A DNA stretch of 64,000 bases from Fusarium oxysporum f. sp. lycopersici 4287 (taxonomy: Eukaryota; Ascomycota; Sordariomycetes; Hypocreales; Nectriaceae): positions 475,295 to 539,294 of the forward strand of contig NC_030991.1 of NCBI RefSeq assembly GCF_000149955.1, read 5' to 3'. Of the stretch, positions 10,775 to 23,200 are shown one piece after another (within the stretch, counting starts at the first letter, position 1; every line of letters starts with the position of its first letter). Made by a program: the position numbers and the translations under genes. The notes under the pieces were generated by a model. The model did no database searches and was not told where the DNA came from. It worked only from the letters and a program-made list of their open reading frames with translations.

Positions 10775-11157
10775 TTCAGAGTCGCTCGAGGACCACAGAG
10801 ATCGAGAATGAAGTTGTGCTTAGGTGGAGTTCCACGTGAGTGTGATGACGCCTAAGCATGTACAGGGTCGGCTGACTTAAGACACGATCAAAGTAATGCT
10901 ATCAAATATTGTCATTTTGCCTTGCATTTGCAGCCAGTCAACTACAACAAGTGAAAAGATACCATGAGTTACTGGCAATTAGACCTTGGGAGTTTGGATA
11001 GGGCATAGGGCACTGGTTCTGTCACCAAAGGTTTTGGGCAGATTTGGGTTGAAAGGACTTAGAAAGGATAGATTTCAGAGGGTTTCATTACGTTTGGTTA
11101 ACAGGGCCAGAGACATGTACTCTATTTGTTTTAATATACATTTCATCATCCAAGGCC
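10775..11157. other. No gene supported
   Basis: This is the 3' side of the interrupted helicase gene. Nothing recognisable is seen. Confidence 0.4.
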
Positions 11158-11858
11158 TCAGTCATCTAGCTCAACTACTGAACAACTACTTGGTGACGGT
11201 GCATCTAGGCTGCGCTGGGATGACGCAGAATCAAACAGTCCCTTGCCAAACTTTTCCAACAAAAACTTCTGCACATCCTCATTCCCTCCATTTCCTATCA
11301 CTAACCCCTCCGCGTCTCCATCAATCTTGAGGCCCTCAAGGCTCGTAGCTCTCGACAAAGCGACGTAGACCTGACCCTCGGCAAAAGCCCTAGACAAGTT
11401 GACGATGACGCGGTTCAGAGTCATGCCCTGGCTCATGTGAACGCTGATAGCCCATCCCGGCAGAAGCGGGATCTGCGTCCGGTGAAGCAGAGAATACGGC
11501 TCTTTGCCGTATGAGTTGACCATGCAGTTAGCAAAGATGGTACGTGTCTTGCCGTTTTGAAATTTCACCACCGGCCATTTCGTCGCCTTGAACTTGGCGA
11601 TCTGGACTTCCCTGAGTTTCGCGTGCTCCCCGTTGATGATCTGCCAGGGCGGAGATATGTCATCCTTGCGTCTGGCCCTTGGCAAAACTTTGGGATCGTA
11701 GTCTTCAAACCCGCAGATTATGCCCTGGCTCCCGTTGCACAGCCCTGCCGAGATGCTCAGGTTGACCTGCAGCACGACCAGCATACCCACCCGCAGGATG
11801 ACCTCTGGTTGCAACCGGTGGTCCCTGCAGGCGGCCAGTGTTCCGTCCGAGTTCCGCT

Positions 11859-11866
11859 CGTTGTAG
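11859..11866. repeat. Left 8-bp target duplication CGTTGTAG
   Basis: Identical to 14618-14625. It flanks the TIR that begins CAGTGATCGG at 11867. Eight bases is the standard hAT duplication size. Confidence 0.95.
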
Positions 11867-14617
11867 CAGTGATCGGAATGGTCTGGTATGGTCTGGTATG
11901 GGGGGTCAAACCAAACCATACCAGATGCTTACATAATAACCGGTATGGTATTACCGGTAAGACCAATAATACCATTAAGGATGCCAAGACTTTTAAGTAC
12001 GACGTCGAAAAACTATAGAAGGGCGAGAGAAAGTGTATTATACTACTAGCTAGTGACCCAATCGTCATCGTTCTCACTGTCCTCACTATCGTTGTTCTCC
12101 TCAACCCGGGGCTTTCCATACCAAGCCCGGAGACACTCACAGGCCTCTATAATATCCGCCTTCAGCCTACCACGGCGATCAACTATGGTAAGCTTTGCAC
12201 TGCTGAAAAGGCGTTCACACTCATCTGACATGGGTGAGACCGCAAACAGATCCAGAGCGAAGCGAGCAAGATCTCTTTGGGAGTCATAACGGGATAGCCA
12301 GTATGCGATAGCCTCATCGCAACCTGCCTCGTCGTCATGAAGCCGGTCGGTGGAAATGTATTGTTCATACAAATCGGCTGCAGAGACCGGAGCGTCTATT
12401 CGAATGCGTTTGTGTTCCCTCTGGCGGTCAAATGCGGGGTCAGGATATCTCTCCTTTCTGACTAGTGGCGGCAGCATCTCAACGGCGTATCGTCCCTTAT
12501 ACTCTGTCTCCCAGAGCTGCTTCACCGCAGATTGTGCGTTATCAAACCACTCTTGTTTTTCTTTTCCTGCTTGGAGTACCCATTCTTGCCTGAACCATGC
12601 CCATTTTCGATATGGGTCCAGTATCTGAGCTGCATAGTACGCTGGTGGAAGGTCAGTATCTTCAGGGAATCGATTCTGCCAGTTCAGCTGCTGGTTGCTG
12701 TAATACTCCTCGCACTTTGACCACGCAGCATCTGCGCAACCCTGAAGATACTTCCATGTGAAATTATTGTCGTCTTCGGTATCGATTGTATCGTAGTGAT
12801 CTTTTGTTTCATTTATTTCTCGAAGAAGGCAGTCCAGAGTTGAAAACCAGTCGGCGAGGGATGTTTTTTTCCCCTCAGAGAGCAAAGTTGCGGCGTAGAA
12901 GTCCTTCAGAGCAAGCTCACTCTTTTCAAGCTCGAACCAGTGCTGTCCATCAAGTTTGAAGTTCGCAATCCCATGAGAGCCTTTCCCAGGTACATGGCGA
13001 GCTGAAAAGATCTCCAAACGTTCACGAACATTCAACGCCCGCGTAATTGAATGAAACCACGAATTCCAGTGTGTCGAGTTGTTCTGGATAAGTTCGAGCC
13101 TATCGAATTCGGCGAGATCTCCGCCGACAATTATTGCAGTAAACTCCTCACGACGTTGCGGGGTAAGCCTAATGTATCGCACGAGGTTGTGAAGCCGACC
13201 CAAGCACCCAAATCGTTTCCAGAGCTCTTCCACCTTCGCATAGTCTCCGCGTTGATAGTGTTTTTCGAGCTTTGCTAGATACCTTTCGCAGTCCCGGCCC
13301 ATAAGGAATGCCTGGCAGCAGAGATTAATAATATGGCCCAAGCAATGAAGCCGGCGATGGCGGCGTTGCTTGGGCGTCATCCATGGGCAGAGCTCCTTGA
13401 GTATGAACTCAACAGCGGTATCATTCGACGAGGCGTTATCCAGCATGAAGTATCCGATCTGATCTCCGCCAACATCATATTCTCTTAACAATTCAAGAAT
13501 CGCTGACCCAATATTCTCGCCAGTGTGTTCGCCGTACACGCGTCGTATACCCAAAACGGTAGTTTGTCGCTTGCCGGCAGTGTCGATCCACATAGCGATA
13601 ACCCCAAGAACAGCGTAAGGGTTTGGAGAAGTCCAAAGATCAAAGGAAATGGAGATTCTACTCCTCGCCTGCCGGAGGTCCTCCCTGAGCCGTTGCTTTT
13701 TCGACCTAAAGGCATCCATAACCCAACTTCGGATAGTTTTCGTTGCTTTTGGGAGATGACTGAGAAGCGCCGGGTTTAAAAAGAATAATAGCTCGCGGAA
13801 ATACTGGTTTTCAAATTGGAAGAAAGCGATGTGGCAATACACGATCCAACGAACCAGGAGTTCTTTGAACTTTTCAATTGTCTTTCCAGAAGAAGGTATT
13901 AGTCGCAGCCGCGCTCCTCTGCTGCTCCAGTACAGACTTCCGTGTCCGACTACGTTTCTTGATACCACTCTGAGGGTCGATCTGATGCTTCTGTTCAAGA
14001 TGGTTTCTCACTCCAGACGTGCCATTGATAATAAATAGCTCTTGCTTGTGCTTTCCGGCTGCACACTCGTGGCAGTAATACATCTGTCTCGGATGTAGCA
14101 AGACCATACTTCCATACATGTGATGAGCCCAGACGGGCTGCTTTCTTTGTGGTCTTTTCGCGATTCAAGTACGTGATATTGTCTTGTACAAATTCGTCTG
14201 GAGGCTCGGGATACTGAAGGGCAGCAGGTGATGGCGTCGAGACAGGTAGTGTGGGAGCAGGCGAACGTGTAGGAGTCTTGAAGGATAATGGCGTTGAGCT
14301 CGTAGCCAGAGAGGACGGCGAGGTTGGAACTGGAGATTCCATATGTGATACCTCAATACCGTAAATAGGTCAACTACGTGTTGTAGGATTGTAATTTTAA
14401 GCCGAGAAAATTCTTGACCTTGAGGCGCTAGCCAGTTTGGTCCATAACCCAGCCGCCTAGCGCCACCAACTCAGCCTATTTTTAGCCCATTTTAGCCTTA
14501 CTGGTATGACTTGGTATACCGGTAATACCATGGTATTGAGATTTCTTCAAACCATACCAAGTCTTGGCGGTATTTACCATACCAATACCAACTCATACCA
14601 GACCATTCCGATCACTG
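11867..14617 (-). mobile_element. 2.75-kb hAT transposon inside the PIF1 gene
   Basis: Both ends share a perfect terminal repeat of 24 bp that begins CAGTGATCGGAATGGTC and continues through GGTATG; related but diverged GGTATGGT repeats extend inward. Perfect 8-bp direct repeats flank it. The transposase is on the minus strand, the same direction as the host gene. It belongs to a different hAT family from the one at 20227 (different TIR and sequence). Confidence 0.95.
12046..14342 (-). pseudogene. hAT transposase with two frame breaks
   Basis: Starts at ATG 14342 with a Ser/Pro-rich leader, then the first part of a BED finger (SSHVWKYG). Near 14105 the frame changes, and a second frame gives CHECAAGKHKQELF and the histidines of HLEQKH. 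Near 13885 it changes again to the long frame ending at 12046, which contains SFDLWTSPN, MLDNASSND, NNSTHWNSW and the C-terminal hAT block (SPMSDECERLFSSAKLTIVD). The BED residues and core are all present but spread over three frames. I found no plausible intron at either break, so small indels are likelier. The copy should be inactive. Confidence 0.8.
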
Positions 14618-14625
14618 CGTTGTAG
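14618..14625. repeat. Right 8-bp target duplication CGTTGTAG
   Basis: Identical to 11859-11866 and directly follows the right TIR. Confidence 0.95.
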
Positions 14626-15920
14626 TGATATAGGTGCTCGTGTTTTGGGTTCCATTCGAACTCGTCTATCGCCTGGTAGTCGACTGTGGGCGTCTTTAGT
14701 TTGTTGAAGTTCTCCCGGTTCACCTTGTTGACCTCATGCTTCATGCAGAGCAGTTGGGCTGCCCCGCCGACCTTGCAGGGATGGTCCATGAGGGTCTTTG
14801 TCTCGTCTCGTGAAAAGGGAATGCCAAGTCGGCATTTCTGCAGCATTTGAATGAAGGTCTGGTCCTTCTGGCGATGGATCTCTCGGAGGTGGACGTGCTC
14901 AAATTTGGCCTTCTTCCAGGCCATGCTCTTGAATGCCCATTTGTCCGTCTCTTCGAATGGGCCGTGACATTCGTCGCAATTGAACTCGGTATCGTCATCG
15001 TTAGGGAGCATCTCTCCTCCGCACAAGTAGCAGAATTGGAACGGCTTCACTGGCGGTAGCTGGCAGAAGTCGCCCGTTACGATCAACTGCAGGCCTCCAA
15101 ATGGGGGCGGGTCTCTCTCCATCCTGCCCTCGTAGTCATTCCAGCACCTAACGGCCGTGATGCAGTGGTTCATGCGCTCGAGGTGGTGGTTCTCGACCAT
15201 GCTGATCTCGTCAATGATGAGCACGTCCGTGCCCTTGATGCGCTTCCTGATGTGCTTGCGGAAGCCTTCCTTGATGAGCCTATTGAGGTCGTACTTGAAG
15301 TGATCGGGTGTCCAGCCCATGTACGACCACGTCGACATGCCGTTGACCTGCAGGGCGGCTCGTCCAGTGGGTGCAACAATATTGACGATCTTGCCCATGC
15401 CTTCCAGCTTCTTGACGACGGCCTTGAGGACAGTGGATTTGCCGCAGCCGGCAGAGCCGGTGTAGAACACGTTGCGGCCGCGCAGGATTAGATCGACGAC
15501 ATCTTGCTGCTCCTTACACAGCGTCGGCTCGGTATCCGGCTTGTCCATGGGATTCGCCGAAATTCCTTGGACGCGAGGTTTTGCTTGAGACGGTGACTCA
15601 TCTTCCTCGTCATCGCTGAGGGATGAGATTGACAGGAAGCCATCGTCATCACGCTCAATCTGATCGGGTAACTGGGATCGTTGCGCTTTGGGGGTGGGCT
15701 CACTGTCCGAGTCTGAATCGGATGAGACGTCGATGATAGCCTCGGGCAGCGGACGAGACGGCGTCATGCTGGCTCCATAAGGTCGCTTCCTCTTGGTGCC
15801 AGCCATGCTTGAGCGGGGGAAGGGAGTCGCGGGCGTGATGGGCGCTTGTGGTGAGAAATGGATTTCATCCTTGGCGAAAGACAATGAGGGGATCCTGGGG
15901 CTGGGAGTTGGTTGTGCCAT

Positions 15921-16482
15921 GGCCACTGGAGGCGGTGGTGGCCGTCATGTACTGAGGCCCATGAGCAGTACCGAGAGCAGCGAGAGGGAGGAAACTGTTG
16001 GACGTTAGATACCATACAAGCACGGCCCCTGGAATGGCATGTGGATATGGGATAGGGTACCTGGCCGTCAATTGAATCGAGATTGTCGGACAGATGAGGT
16101 CATTGCATAGCCAACGTTGCTGGTGCGCAACCGGAGACGCGATGCGGGCTCCCTTGAGGCCTTGACGCGTTAAATGGTCACGTGAACAAATAGTTGGATC
16201 AGGTTTACCTCAGCAGCGCTCAGGCCCCGGTAGCAGCCCCGGTCGCGGTCGGCGGGGGGGATTGTGGGGGGGCCTTCCTGGATCAGCCGGTAGCGTTAGG
16301 CGCCACGCCTCGCGCTTGGACCACCTGAGCTCGCTTAATTCTCGACCTTTCGCATTCTCCATTCTTCTCCCAAACCTCTGCACTTGTATTCGAGTAAGTG
16401 TTCAAGCTCAACAACGTTATGTGTCTCGCGTCAACTGACATTTCATAGAAACTGTCTAAGCTTTGAGAATACCACCATCAAC
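15921..16482. promoter_or_regulatory. Divergent promoter region with a 5'-UTR intron
   Basis: Separates the PIF1-like gene (minus) from the family F gene (plus). A GTAAGT donor at 16394 and a CATAG acceptor ending at 16448 define a 55-nt intron in the plus-strand leader, with a CTGAC branch-like site upstream of the acceptor. The spliced leader then reaches ATG 16483 in an AACATGAAT context. The two genes may share regulation, but no operator-like site is visible. Confidence 0.5.
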
Positions 16483-18069
16483 ATGAATGCAGCAAGCAAC
16501 GACTCAGAGGCGGCCGAGATTGATGAAAGTCTTGTGCCCATCATCGAGGCGATACTGCAACGACATCGCGCGGTCACCCTCGACACAATAACCGATATCC
16601 TGCAAGACGAAGAGCCTCTCCATGAAGATTGGGACCAGGCCGCAGAAGATATGATCGAGGACCAGTGGCAAAAGTCGGAACGCAAGAAGTCATCTGATCA
16701 CGTTGGTACGCGGAGAACCAATGATGACCCTTTGCGAGAACTCTGGCGTGTCTGTGTCCGGTTCTTTAGGCAAGCTCCCCCGATCTTGCTCTCGTCGTAC
16801 AATCGGTTGCAGTTTGTTCCAAAGAGGAACAGAAGCATCCTTTCATATCACCTTTTCACCAACGAAGGCTGCAAGGCCATTTCAGACCTCGTCGTTCACA
16901 CAGTCTGGCAGCAGGACCACCGCCCATTCGTCCATACTCTGATATATGCCGCCAATTGTCGCGTTGGCGGCAGGACCAACTTTCGCTGGCTTCCCTTTCC
17001 TGACGCGCCTTGCCCAGTTCTACGGTCACTAAGTGCAACACTGCAGTCATTCGACGACGACGAGCTGCCGAAAACGATACACAAGCTCCACATTGACATA
17101 AGGAACGCCGCCATCGAAGAGAGGGAGGAGCCCAGTGTCTTTTCCGACTTGATGTACGGTATTGGTGAGAGCACCACCGTCGAGAAGTTCCCATCGAAGC
17201 ATGAGCTGGACCTGTTACGACTCAACATCATTCCATTTCGAATAACAGATGTGGAGTGTATCCAGAAGACGATCGACGCGTTTGCCTATGGCGATGAGCG
17301 CGTGATCTATTCCGTGAAAGCCGTAGCCGATGCTTTCAGGCTGTTGAAGAGGGACGAAGTGTCCACCAGGGGCGAGGTGCCCACCAGGGACCAACTTCGT
17401 GAGCTTGATGCTCGAGCATGCAAACAGATGCTCAGGATCGTTGCCAGGCCCGGTATCCACGGTACTGTGACTCTCTCTCCTGACTAGTTCCCAGACAGAG
17501 AGCAGCCAGCCAGCCGATCAGGCCCATCCACGCGAGACACCGAACGAGTGGCTAGTCGATCTCGCAGCCCTCGCCCGTCTCCTGATATTTCTGATACGAT
17601 TATTCGATCCCGCCACCGATCACATTCCGACAGAGACTCGCCTCCTATCTCTCCCCAGAGATCGGTCAGACCGCGCCGTGGACAAGCCACTTCTTCTGCT
17701 CAAGTTGCCCGGTACAGCACTTCCTCCCGTTCCACCGAAATCTCCCATCGAAGGAGTCAACGCGATCCCAGTACATTGATGGAGCAGTTTGCGTCGGCTG
17801 GACCTGGTTCCATTCAACACGAACGGGACCGCGCCCCTCATATGGGAGCCCAAGATCGTTTTATCGAGGAGCTGAGATCCAGCGTTGAGTCTCAGAAGAC
17901 TGAGATTCAGAACCTGTCTAAACGGTTGACTGAGACAGACGGCAAGGTTGAGAGGCATGAGAGTCTCATCAGAAGTCTTCAGGAAGAGAACCGGGTCCTC
18001 AAGCAGCAACTGACTCGGTATGTCACCGGCACTGAGAGCGACTCCCCTTCACAACACAGCGAAGCGTAA
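16483..18069 (+). pseudogene. Family F member 1, single in-frame TAG
   Basis: From ATG 16483 the frame is open except for TAG at 17485-17487 and ends at 18069, giving 334 plus 193 residues. Shared features with the genes at 24188 and 55334 are an acidic N-terminal patch (EDWDQAAEDMIEDQW), then LWRVCVRFFRQAPPILLSSY, VVHTVWQQDHRPFVHTLIYA, a helical HKLHIDIRNAA segment, IIPFRITDVECIQKTIDAF with YSVKAVADAF, a Ser/Arg-rich linker, and a C-terminal coiled coil (ELRSSVESQKTEIQNLSKRL). I cannot assign a known domain or function. The TAG could be nonsense (CAG to TAG), or lie in a weak 48-nt intron with a poor donor. A nonsense mutation is likelier. Confidence 0.65.
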
Positions 18070-18334
18070 TGCATGCACTCTCTCGTTGGGCCATCTGTAT
18101 CTAGGCAAGCTGGTACGCGGGATTTAACTCTAGAGGGGCATCACTGAGAGACTGCTGCAGATGATTCCTAGTCCGGGGATGGAGGTTCAGATGGGAAGAA
18201 CAAAACGGACAACAGAGTTACTTCAATTGAACAGAATCTCTTGGGCAACAACATTGTGAAGTAGACTTGCCGTAGACATTCGCGTGACTGAATTGTCAAA
18301 CTTTCACTCGTCTTGCTGATTATACCTCAAGCAC
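18070..18334. other. 3' flank of family F member 1
   Basis: No gene seen. Confidence 0.4.
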
Positions 18335-18728
18335 ATGGTGGTGAACTGGCGACGGAATTAGCCGAGTTTGGTCTTGAGCTTGTCGTCGAGCTTCTCGGTT
18401 ACGACATCTCCGATCCTGAGCAGAAGGAGAGCTTGCTGGCCCTTTGAGGAGTACCAATGTACCATCAGCTCAATCTACAACTCAGATCTTTGTCGGAATT
18501 GCAGAGGAAGATCTTTGGACAGCGTGCCTGGGTTTCTTTGATGATGCTCGTCTGCATCCTACTCGGGGTTTTGCGTCTCACTTCCCGTCAGCCGAGTTCC
18601 TTGAGAATGAATCTGACAAGATGGTTTGGTTCGAACGCTGGGAACACAACTCTGGCCGCATCAGAGTCCTGTGTCGCTCTCAAAAGTGGCACGATGACTA
18701 CAAGAAGGAGATGGACTCGGGCGCTTGA
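18335..18728 (+). pseudogene. Unrecognised gene remnant, frameshifted
   Basis: One frame encodes TELAEFGLELVVELLGYDI and runs to a TGA near 18447, after which another frame takes over with TTQIFVGIAEEDLWTACLGF and FERWEHNSGRIRVLC to a stop at 18726-18728. The two parts look like one protein broken by an indel near 18445. No ATG is apparent for the upstream part and the family is unknown. Confidence 0.45.
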
Positions 18729-19094
18729 AGGACATCAATTACCAGCGAAAGAAGGAGATACCTACAAGAGCTTTAAGAGAAAACTGTAAACTAATTGTAC
18801 ATTTTTGGTCGTCGTAGGGATGTGAGGGATTCTAGTGTGCCTCTACCGTCACTCTCAATCCGTTCTTTGTTTGTGCTTTGGATACAACCCTCAAACCTTC
18901 AGGACGTGTCTTGATCCAACCTAACCTGAATTCAAGCTCGAAATCGGGTAGATTGTATTCTTTCACCATGTGTCGTGGCGATTCACGGTTCCGTTTCCCG
19001 CCAGCATTCCCGAGAAGCTGAAGCCCCAGAACCACCGCTAACCTCTACTGAAGAATGGTGAAGACAAGAACACCGGCCCAGGCTCACAACTTTG

Positions 19095-19743
19095 CTACCA
19101 GCGGTTGGTTGCTTTCGAATTGTATGTCGAAGCTGGAAACTGATACTTTAGCTTCGAACCAACTTTTGATAAGACCTCATGTTCTTTGTATCTCTTCAGC
19201 AAACTGGGATCCGAAAGGTCTTGCGGCTGGTTGATGATTAATGAAAAGGCCAGGGTGGCAACGAGGCTGTAATCAATTATTTCTCTCAGTATGTGATCTG
19301 CAATACCCTTACCGCTCATCCTTGCAATCCATGAAACCTCGGCGAAGTGCTCAGGGTTCTCACTGTGAGGTGACTTGTCAACAAGTTTGGGGAAATTCTC
19401 CCGCTGCTTCAACGATTTCATGCTTTTCGGCCTCGCATACAAAGGTGAGTCGTTCCTTTTTGGATGAAGGGGAGCTACCGGGATCGTTTGATGAACCTGC
19501 GGTCAATTGTCAGAGAAAGATCATATGGGGCTGAGCCAGAACCAACCTCGTCGCCAGTAGAGTTGAGTTGCGACCACGTATCTTGTCCCACTGTTTTCCA
19601 GCCCCGATTACAACCTTGCCGATGAATGATCCCTTTGACAGGCGAAGGACGTCAGGGGCGCCGCCTGGAGGAGGATGTTGGTGAGAGTCATTGGATGCGT
19701 ATCGATTACCACGATTATCGATGTCGTTTTCAGAAGACGTCAT
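19095..19743 (-). pseudogene. Unrecognised minus-strand gene or remnant
   Basis: An ATG at 19743 opens MTSSENDIDNRGNRYASN. The second half, from about 19500 to the stop at 19095, contains WIARMSGKGIADHILREII and VATLAFSLIINQPQDLSDP and has coding character. The halves can be joined by a GT-AG intron around 19505-19550 (donor GTTGGT, acceptor CGCAG), but the frames then agree only if the first part is read in a shifted frame. It is either a gene with an unseen exon or a pseudogene. Its 5' end lies ~200 bp from the plus-strand gene at 19944, so they would be divergent. Confidence 0.4.
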
Positions 19744-20218
19744 ATCGAGTGAGGGAATGTCAAAAGAAATGTTGCTTTAGAGAAAGATTGGCTGTCGCCG
19801 AGACTCTTGGCGATGGTTTATGGAGGATTTGTATTAGGGCCGTGCTCGAGGTAGATTCTACCTGCGCGACCCGCTTTTTCTTGGCCTCACCTCTTCACCA
19901 AAGCAGCGAGTTCATCCACCTAAAAATTTCTCAATCTATCAACATGAACCCACACATCAAGGAAGCTCAAAGCCGACGCCCGAGGAGCAGCGACGAGTAA
20001 GTGAACATTCGCTAGCACATTCCACTTTACTCATAGGGTCAGGATGGATGAGCTCCAGAACGGCGCCCCTGAATTCGAAGACATACCGTCAGCGGACATG
20101 TGTTGGTAAGTAAGCTTCTTATTGATCCTGTGGAAGTTACTGATGTCTCTAGGTTACCACACGCAAACATCCCAGAGGCCAATGCACGTCTGTCTTCGAT
20201 CGGTACTGCGCGACCCCA

Positions 20219-20226
20219 GTCTATAG
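20219..20226. repeat. Left 8-bp target duplication GTCTATAG
   Basis: Identical to 23319-23326, immediately outside the TIR starting CAGCGCAGCC. Confidence 0.95.
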
Positions 20227-23200
20227 CAGCGCAGCCCCCAGATCAAATCCAATCAAACAAATTGCCAAACAAATCAATCAAATATGCCAAAATTTTATTT
20301 CAATCAAACAAATACAAAATCCTCGATTTGAAATAACATTTGATATATTTGATACACAATATGCCATCCAGCGTCCATGCTGCCAGACCGTTGACCGCGC
20401 TTTCACAGCTTACCCGGAACCTGGCTGGTGAGCGACCCCAGCCAATCAAAGTCATCCATCAAGCCTTCCATTAGTGAGCTACCCCAGTACCACGGTCAGG
20501 CTGGTGGGGGAGAAAGTAGCTCCTTAACTTTTACGTCCCGTCCTCGCGACATCAAGTCGCGTCGGTGCTAGTTTGTTTACCTTTCAACGCGTACCATTCC
20601 TCCCACGAGTCGACGCCTAACCCGATGGAATCCGACGACATCATGCTTCCTTCGCCTCCACCCTCTGCCTTTTCTTTTCTTCGACCACCGAGGAATTTGG
20701 CGAGTCAATTCGAGCTGACGACGCAGTCGGCATTGCCAGACCACCCTACTGTTGCAGATCTTCCGCGAGCAGTGTGGAGGAACAAACGATATGTTTTGGA
20801 AGAGTCCTTGTCCCGGAAGGGCTCGAAGGGCCGGAAGAGCTGGATCAAGCGCCATGGATTTTTTCTTGTTGAGATCGACACTAACGACAGTCCTTTGAGT
20901 CCTTACTGGGCCTGTCGTTTGTGTGACGCGAAGGGTCAGCCTGAGTTCTTCGCCGCTGCTGCTACGAGTTCGGCAGCGGACCATCTCCGCAAGTATGTGA
21001 ATGTGAATGTGACGTCGCGAGCTTGAGCACTATTGACCAACGCCAGGTCTCACAGGATTTTCGAGAGCAGTCAAGCAGCTGATCCAGATCTGTCAACCGA
21101 TGAATCTGAACGGCCTAAGCGACGACGCTTGCAGTACAGCGCCGTGCCGCGTGCTAGAGTCAAGATGATCCGAGAACTGAGCCTGGGACTTCTGATCAAC
21201 ACCAATGTTCCTTTTTCCTTCTTCAGCGATACATTCTTTCAGCAGCTCGCTTGGCAGCTTGACCCTCACCTAGCTGACCAGATACCATGGAGCCGGCAAT
21301 CGATGGGCCGTTTGCTGGATGACACGTACAAGTCTAAGAAAGATGAGATCAAGCAGGAGCTCTCAGATGCCCTTACTAAAATCCATCTGGGGTTCGACCT
21401 GTGGACATCGCCTAATCGGCATGCTGTTATGGCAGTCACAGCTCATTTTCTTGACCGCCAGGGCAAGCACCAGTCGCGCCTATTGGCACTCCGTCGCCAG
21501 CTAGGGTGTCATAGCGGAGAAAGTCTTGCGGTGACGCTCGGGCAAGTTGTGCGAGAATGGAAGATAGAGGACCGAGTCGGAACCGTGATCTCGGACAACG
21601 CATCTTCAAACGACAGCTGTCTCGTGAACTTTTACGGAGATCTCGACGCAGAGATGAGTCTGGCGGACGTTCGGGCCAGACGTATGCGCTGCTATGGGCA
21701 TATCCTGAACCTGGTTGCTCGCGCCTTTCTCTACGGCGAAGATTTCGAGTCTTTCGAGGCCGAATCGCAGGTATTTGATCTTCTCGGCCGGCGCGAGGAT
21801 GACCTACGACACTGGAGAAAGAAAGGGCCGGTGGGAAAGCTCCACAATGTTGTCAAATTCATCAGATCTTCCCCTCAGAGGTGTGAGCTCTTCAAAAGGA
21901 TCTCACGCGAGAACGACGAAGCACAAGAATACCTCTTGGCGAGTGAGTCGACGGCAGAGCTAGAGGTCGTAATGAATAACGATACGAGATGGAACTCCAC
22001 TTATCTCATGATCTCTCGAGCGCTCGTCAAGCAGGGAGACATCAGGGCGTTCTTGGTCCACCCAGAAGTGGAGAAATGGCTACCGGAGGCCGACATGCTG
22101 AAGGGAGATGACTGGAGACTGTTGGCAGAAATCAAACTTATTCTTGAGCCATTCTATCTACAGACTATGAGAACGCAGGGCTGGGGCAGCGAAGGAGGTA
22201 ACGGACGGCTCTGGGAAGTGATGACGGGTATGGAGTACTTGCTGGAACACCTAGAGGATCGGAAGCTGTTCCATCATGCCGTTCCAGACGAGGCAGGGGG
22301 GCAGGACACCAACTCGCAGGCCGAGCTGGCTCGAGGGCGACCAGACCGTAACCGGCAGCTTCCTGCTCGATTTAGGGATTGCGAGACGGATATCCATCCG
22401 CGAAAGTCCAGGCAAGGCCCCTTGTCAGATCGTGGCTCGAGACAATGCGATGATGGATCAGGCAAGCCATCAGGATCATTAGGAATCGATGACATGGGAA
22501 AGGATCACCGACACTATTTAAGACTGTCCATCATGACTGCCTGGCAGAAACTAAACGAGTACTACACCAAGCTTGGAGACTCACCGTTGTTCGCTGCATC
22601 CATCATCCTCCACCCATCACTCGGCATGAACTATCTGGAGGTGAACTGGGCGTCGGAAGAGCAGCTTGTGTGGGTGAGGGATGCCAAAATTGGACTGTCT
22701 GACTACTTGGACCGTTGGTACCACTGCAACCGGCCGGTGGATGAGCAGCAGAAGATGATCATGGACACATCGACATCCTTAAGCGTACCAAGGACGACAA
22801 CTGAAGTTAGCGTGTTCAAGCAATGGATTAAAAGCAGGACAGCGAAGACCACGGTGATGGGAAGCGAGCTTGAGCGGTATCTGCGGCTAGAGCCGCAAGA
22901 GACTGAGGATCCAATCGAGTGGTGGATGGCTCACCAGGGACAATTCCCGATGATCAGCCAATTGGCTCTCGATATACTCGCGATACCGGCGATGGCGACT
23001 GATTGCGAGAGGTCGTTCAGCCTAGCCAAGCTAACGCTGACGACGCAGAGGCTTTCGATGACGACGGAAACGCTGGAGAAGTTACAATGCCTTAAGAACT
23101 GGGTCAGACATGGTGCGGTGAAGCTAGGGGCGACAATAGGTGGGGGGGAGGAGGTCCAATGGGAGATTGGAGATGTTAGCATGGAAGCATAGAGAGTCAG

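Larger units (their letters stand above)
11158..15920 (-). pseudogene. PIF1-like DNA helicase split by a hAT insertion
   Basis: The gene reads from ATG 15920 (not the GTG two codons upstream) down to 14618, is interrupted by the hAT at 11867-14617, and resumes at 11866 to stop at 11158. Removing the element and one 8-bp repeat restores an exact in-frame junction (HLYHYN then ERNSDG). The N-terminal ~130 residues are Ser/Asp-rich and disordered. Walker A (TGSAGCGKST) lies near residue 155-163, Walker B (VLIIDEIS) near 235-242, and the GDFCQLPP motif follows. An inserted CxxC...CxxC zinc ribbon (CYLCGG, CDECHG) comes next. The C-terminal half carries the late helicase motif (SVHMSQGMTLNRVIV, QVYVALSRATS). 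PIF1 helicases unwind DNA 5'-3'. No Helitron Rep domain is present, so a stand-alone helicase gene is likelier than a Helitron. Confidence 0.9.

Noticed and set aside
15170..15491. Open frames opposite the helicase gene
   Set aside because: They are antisense shadows of the GC-rich helicase coding region.
11158..15920. Helitron (PIF1-type helicase could be part of a Rep/Hel protein)
   Set aside because: No Rep motif (HUH nuclease) upstream of the helicase, no CTRR-type end or 3' hairpin seen, and the N-terminus is a disordered leader typical of a stand-alone helicase.
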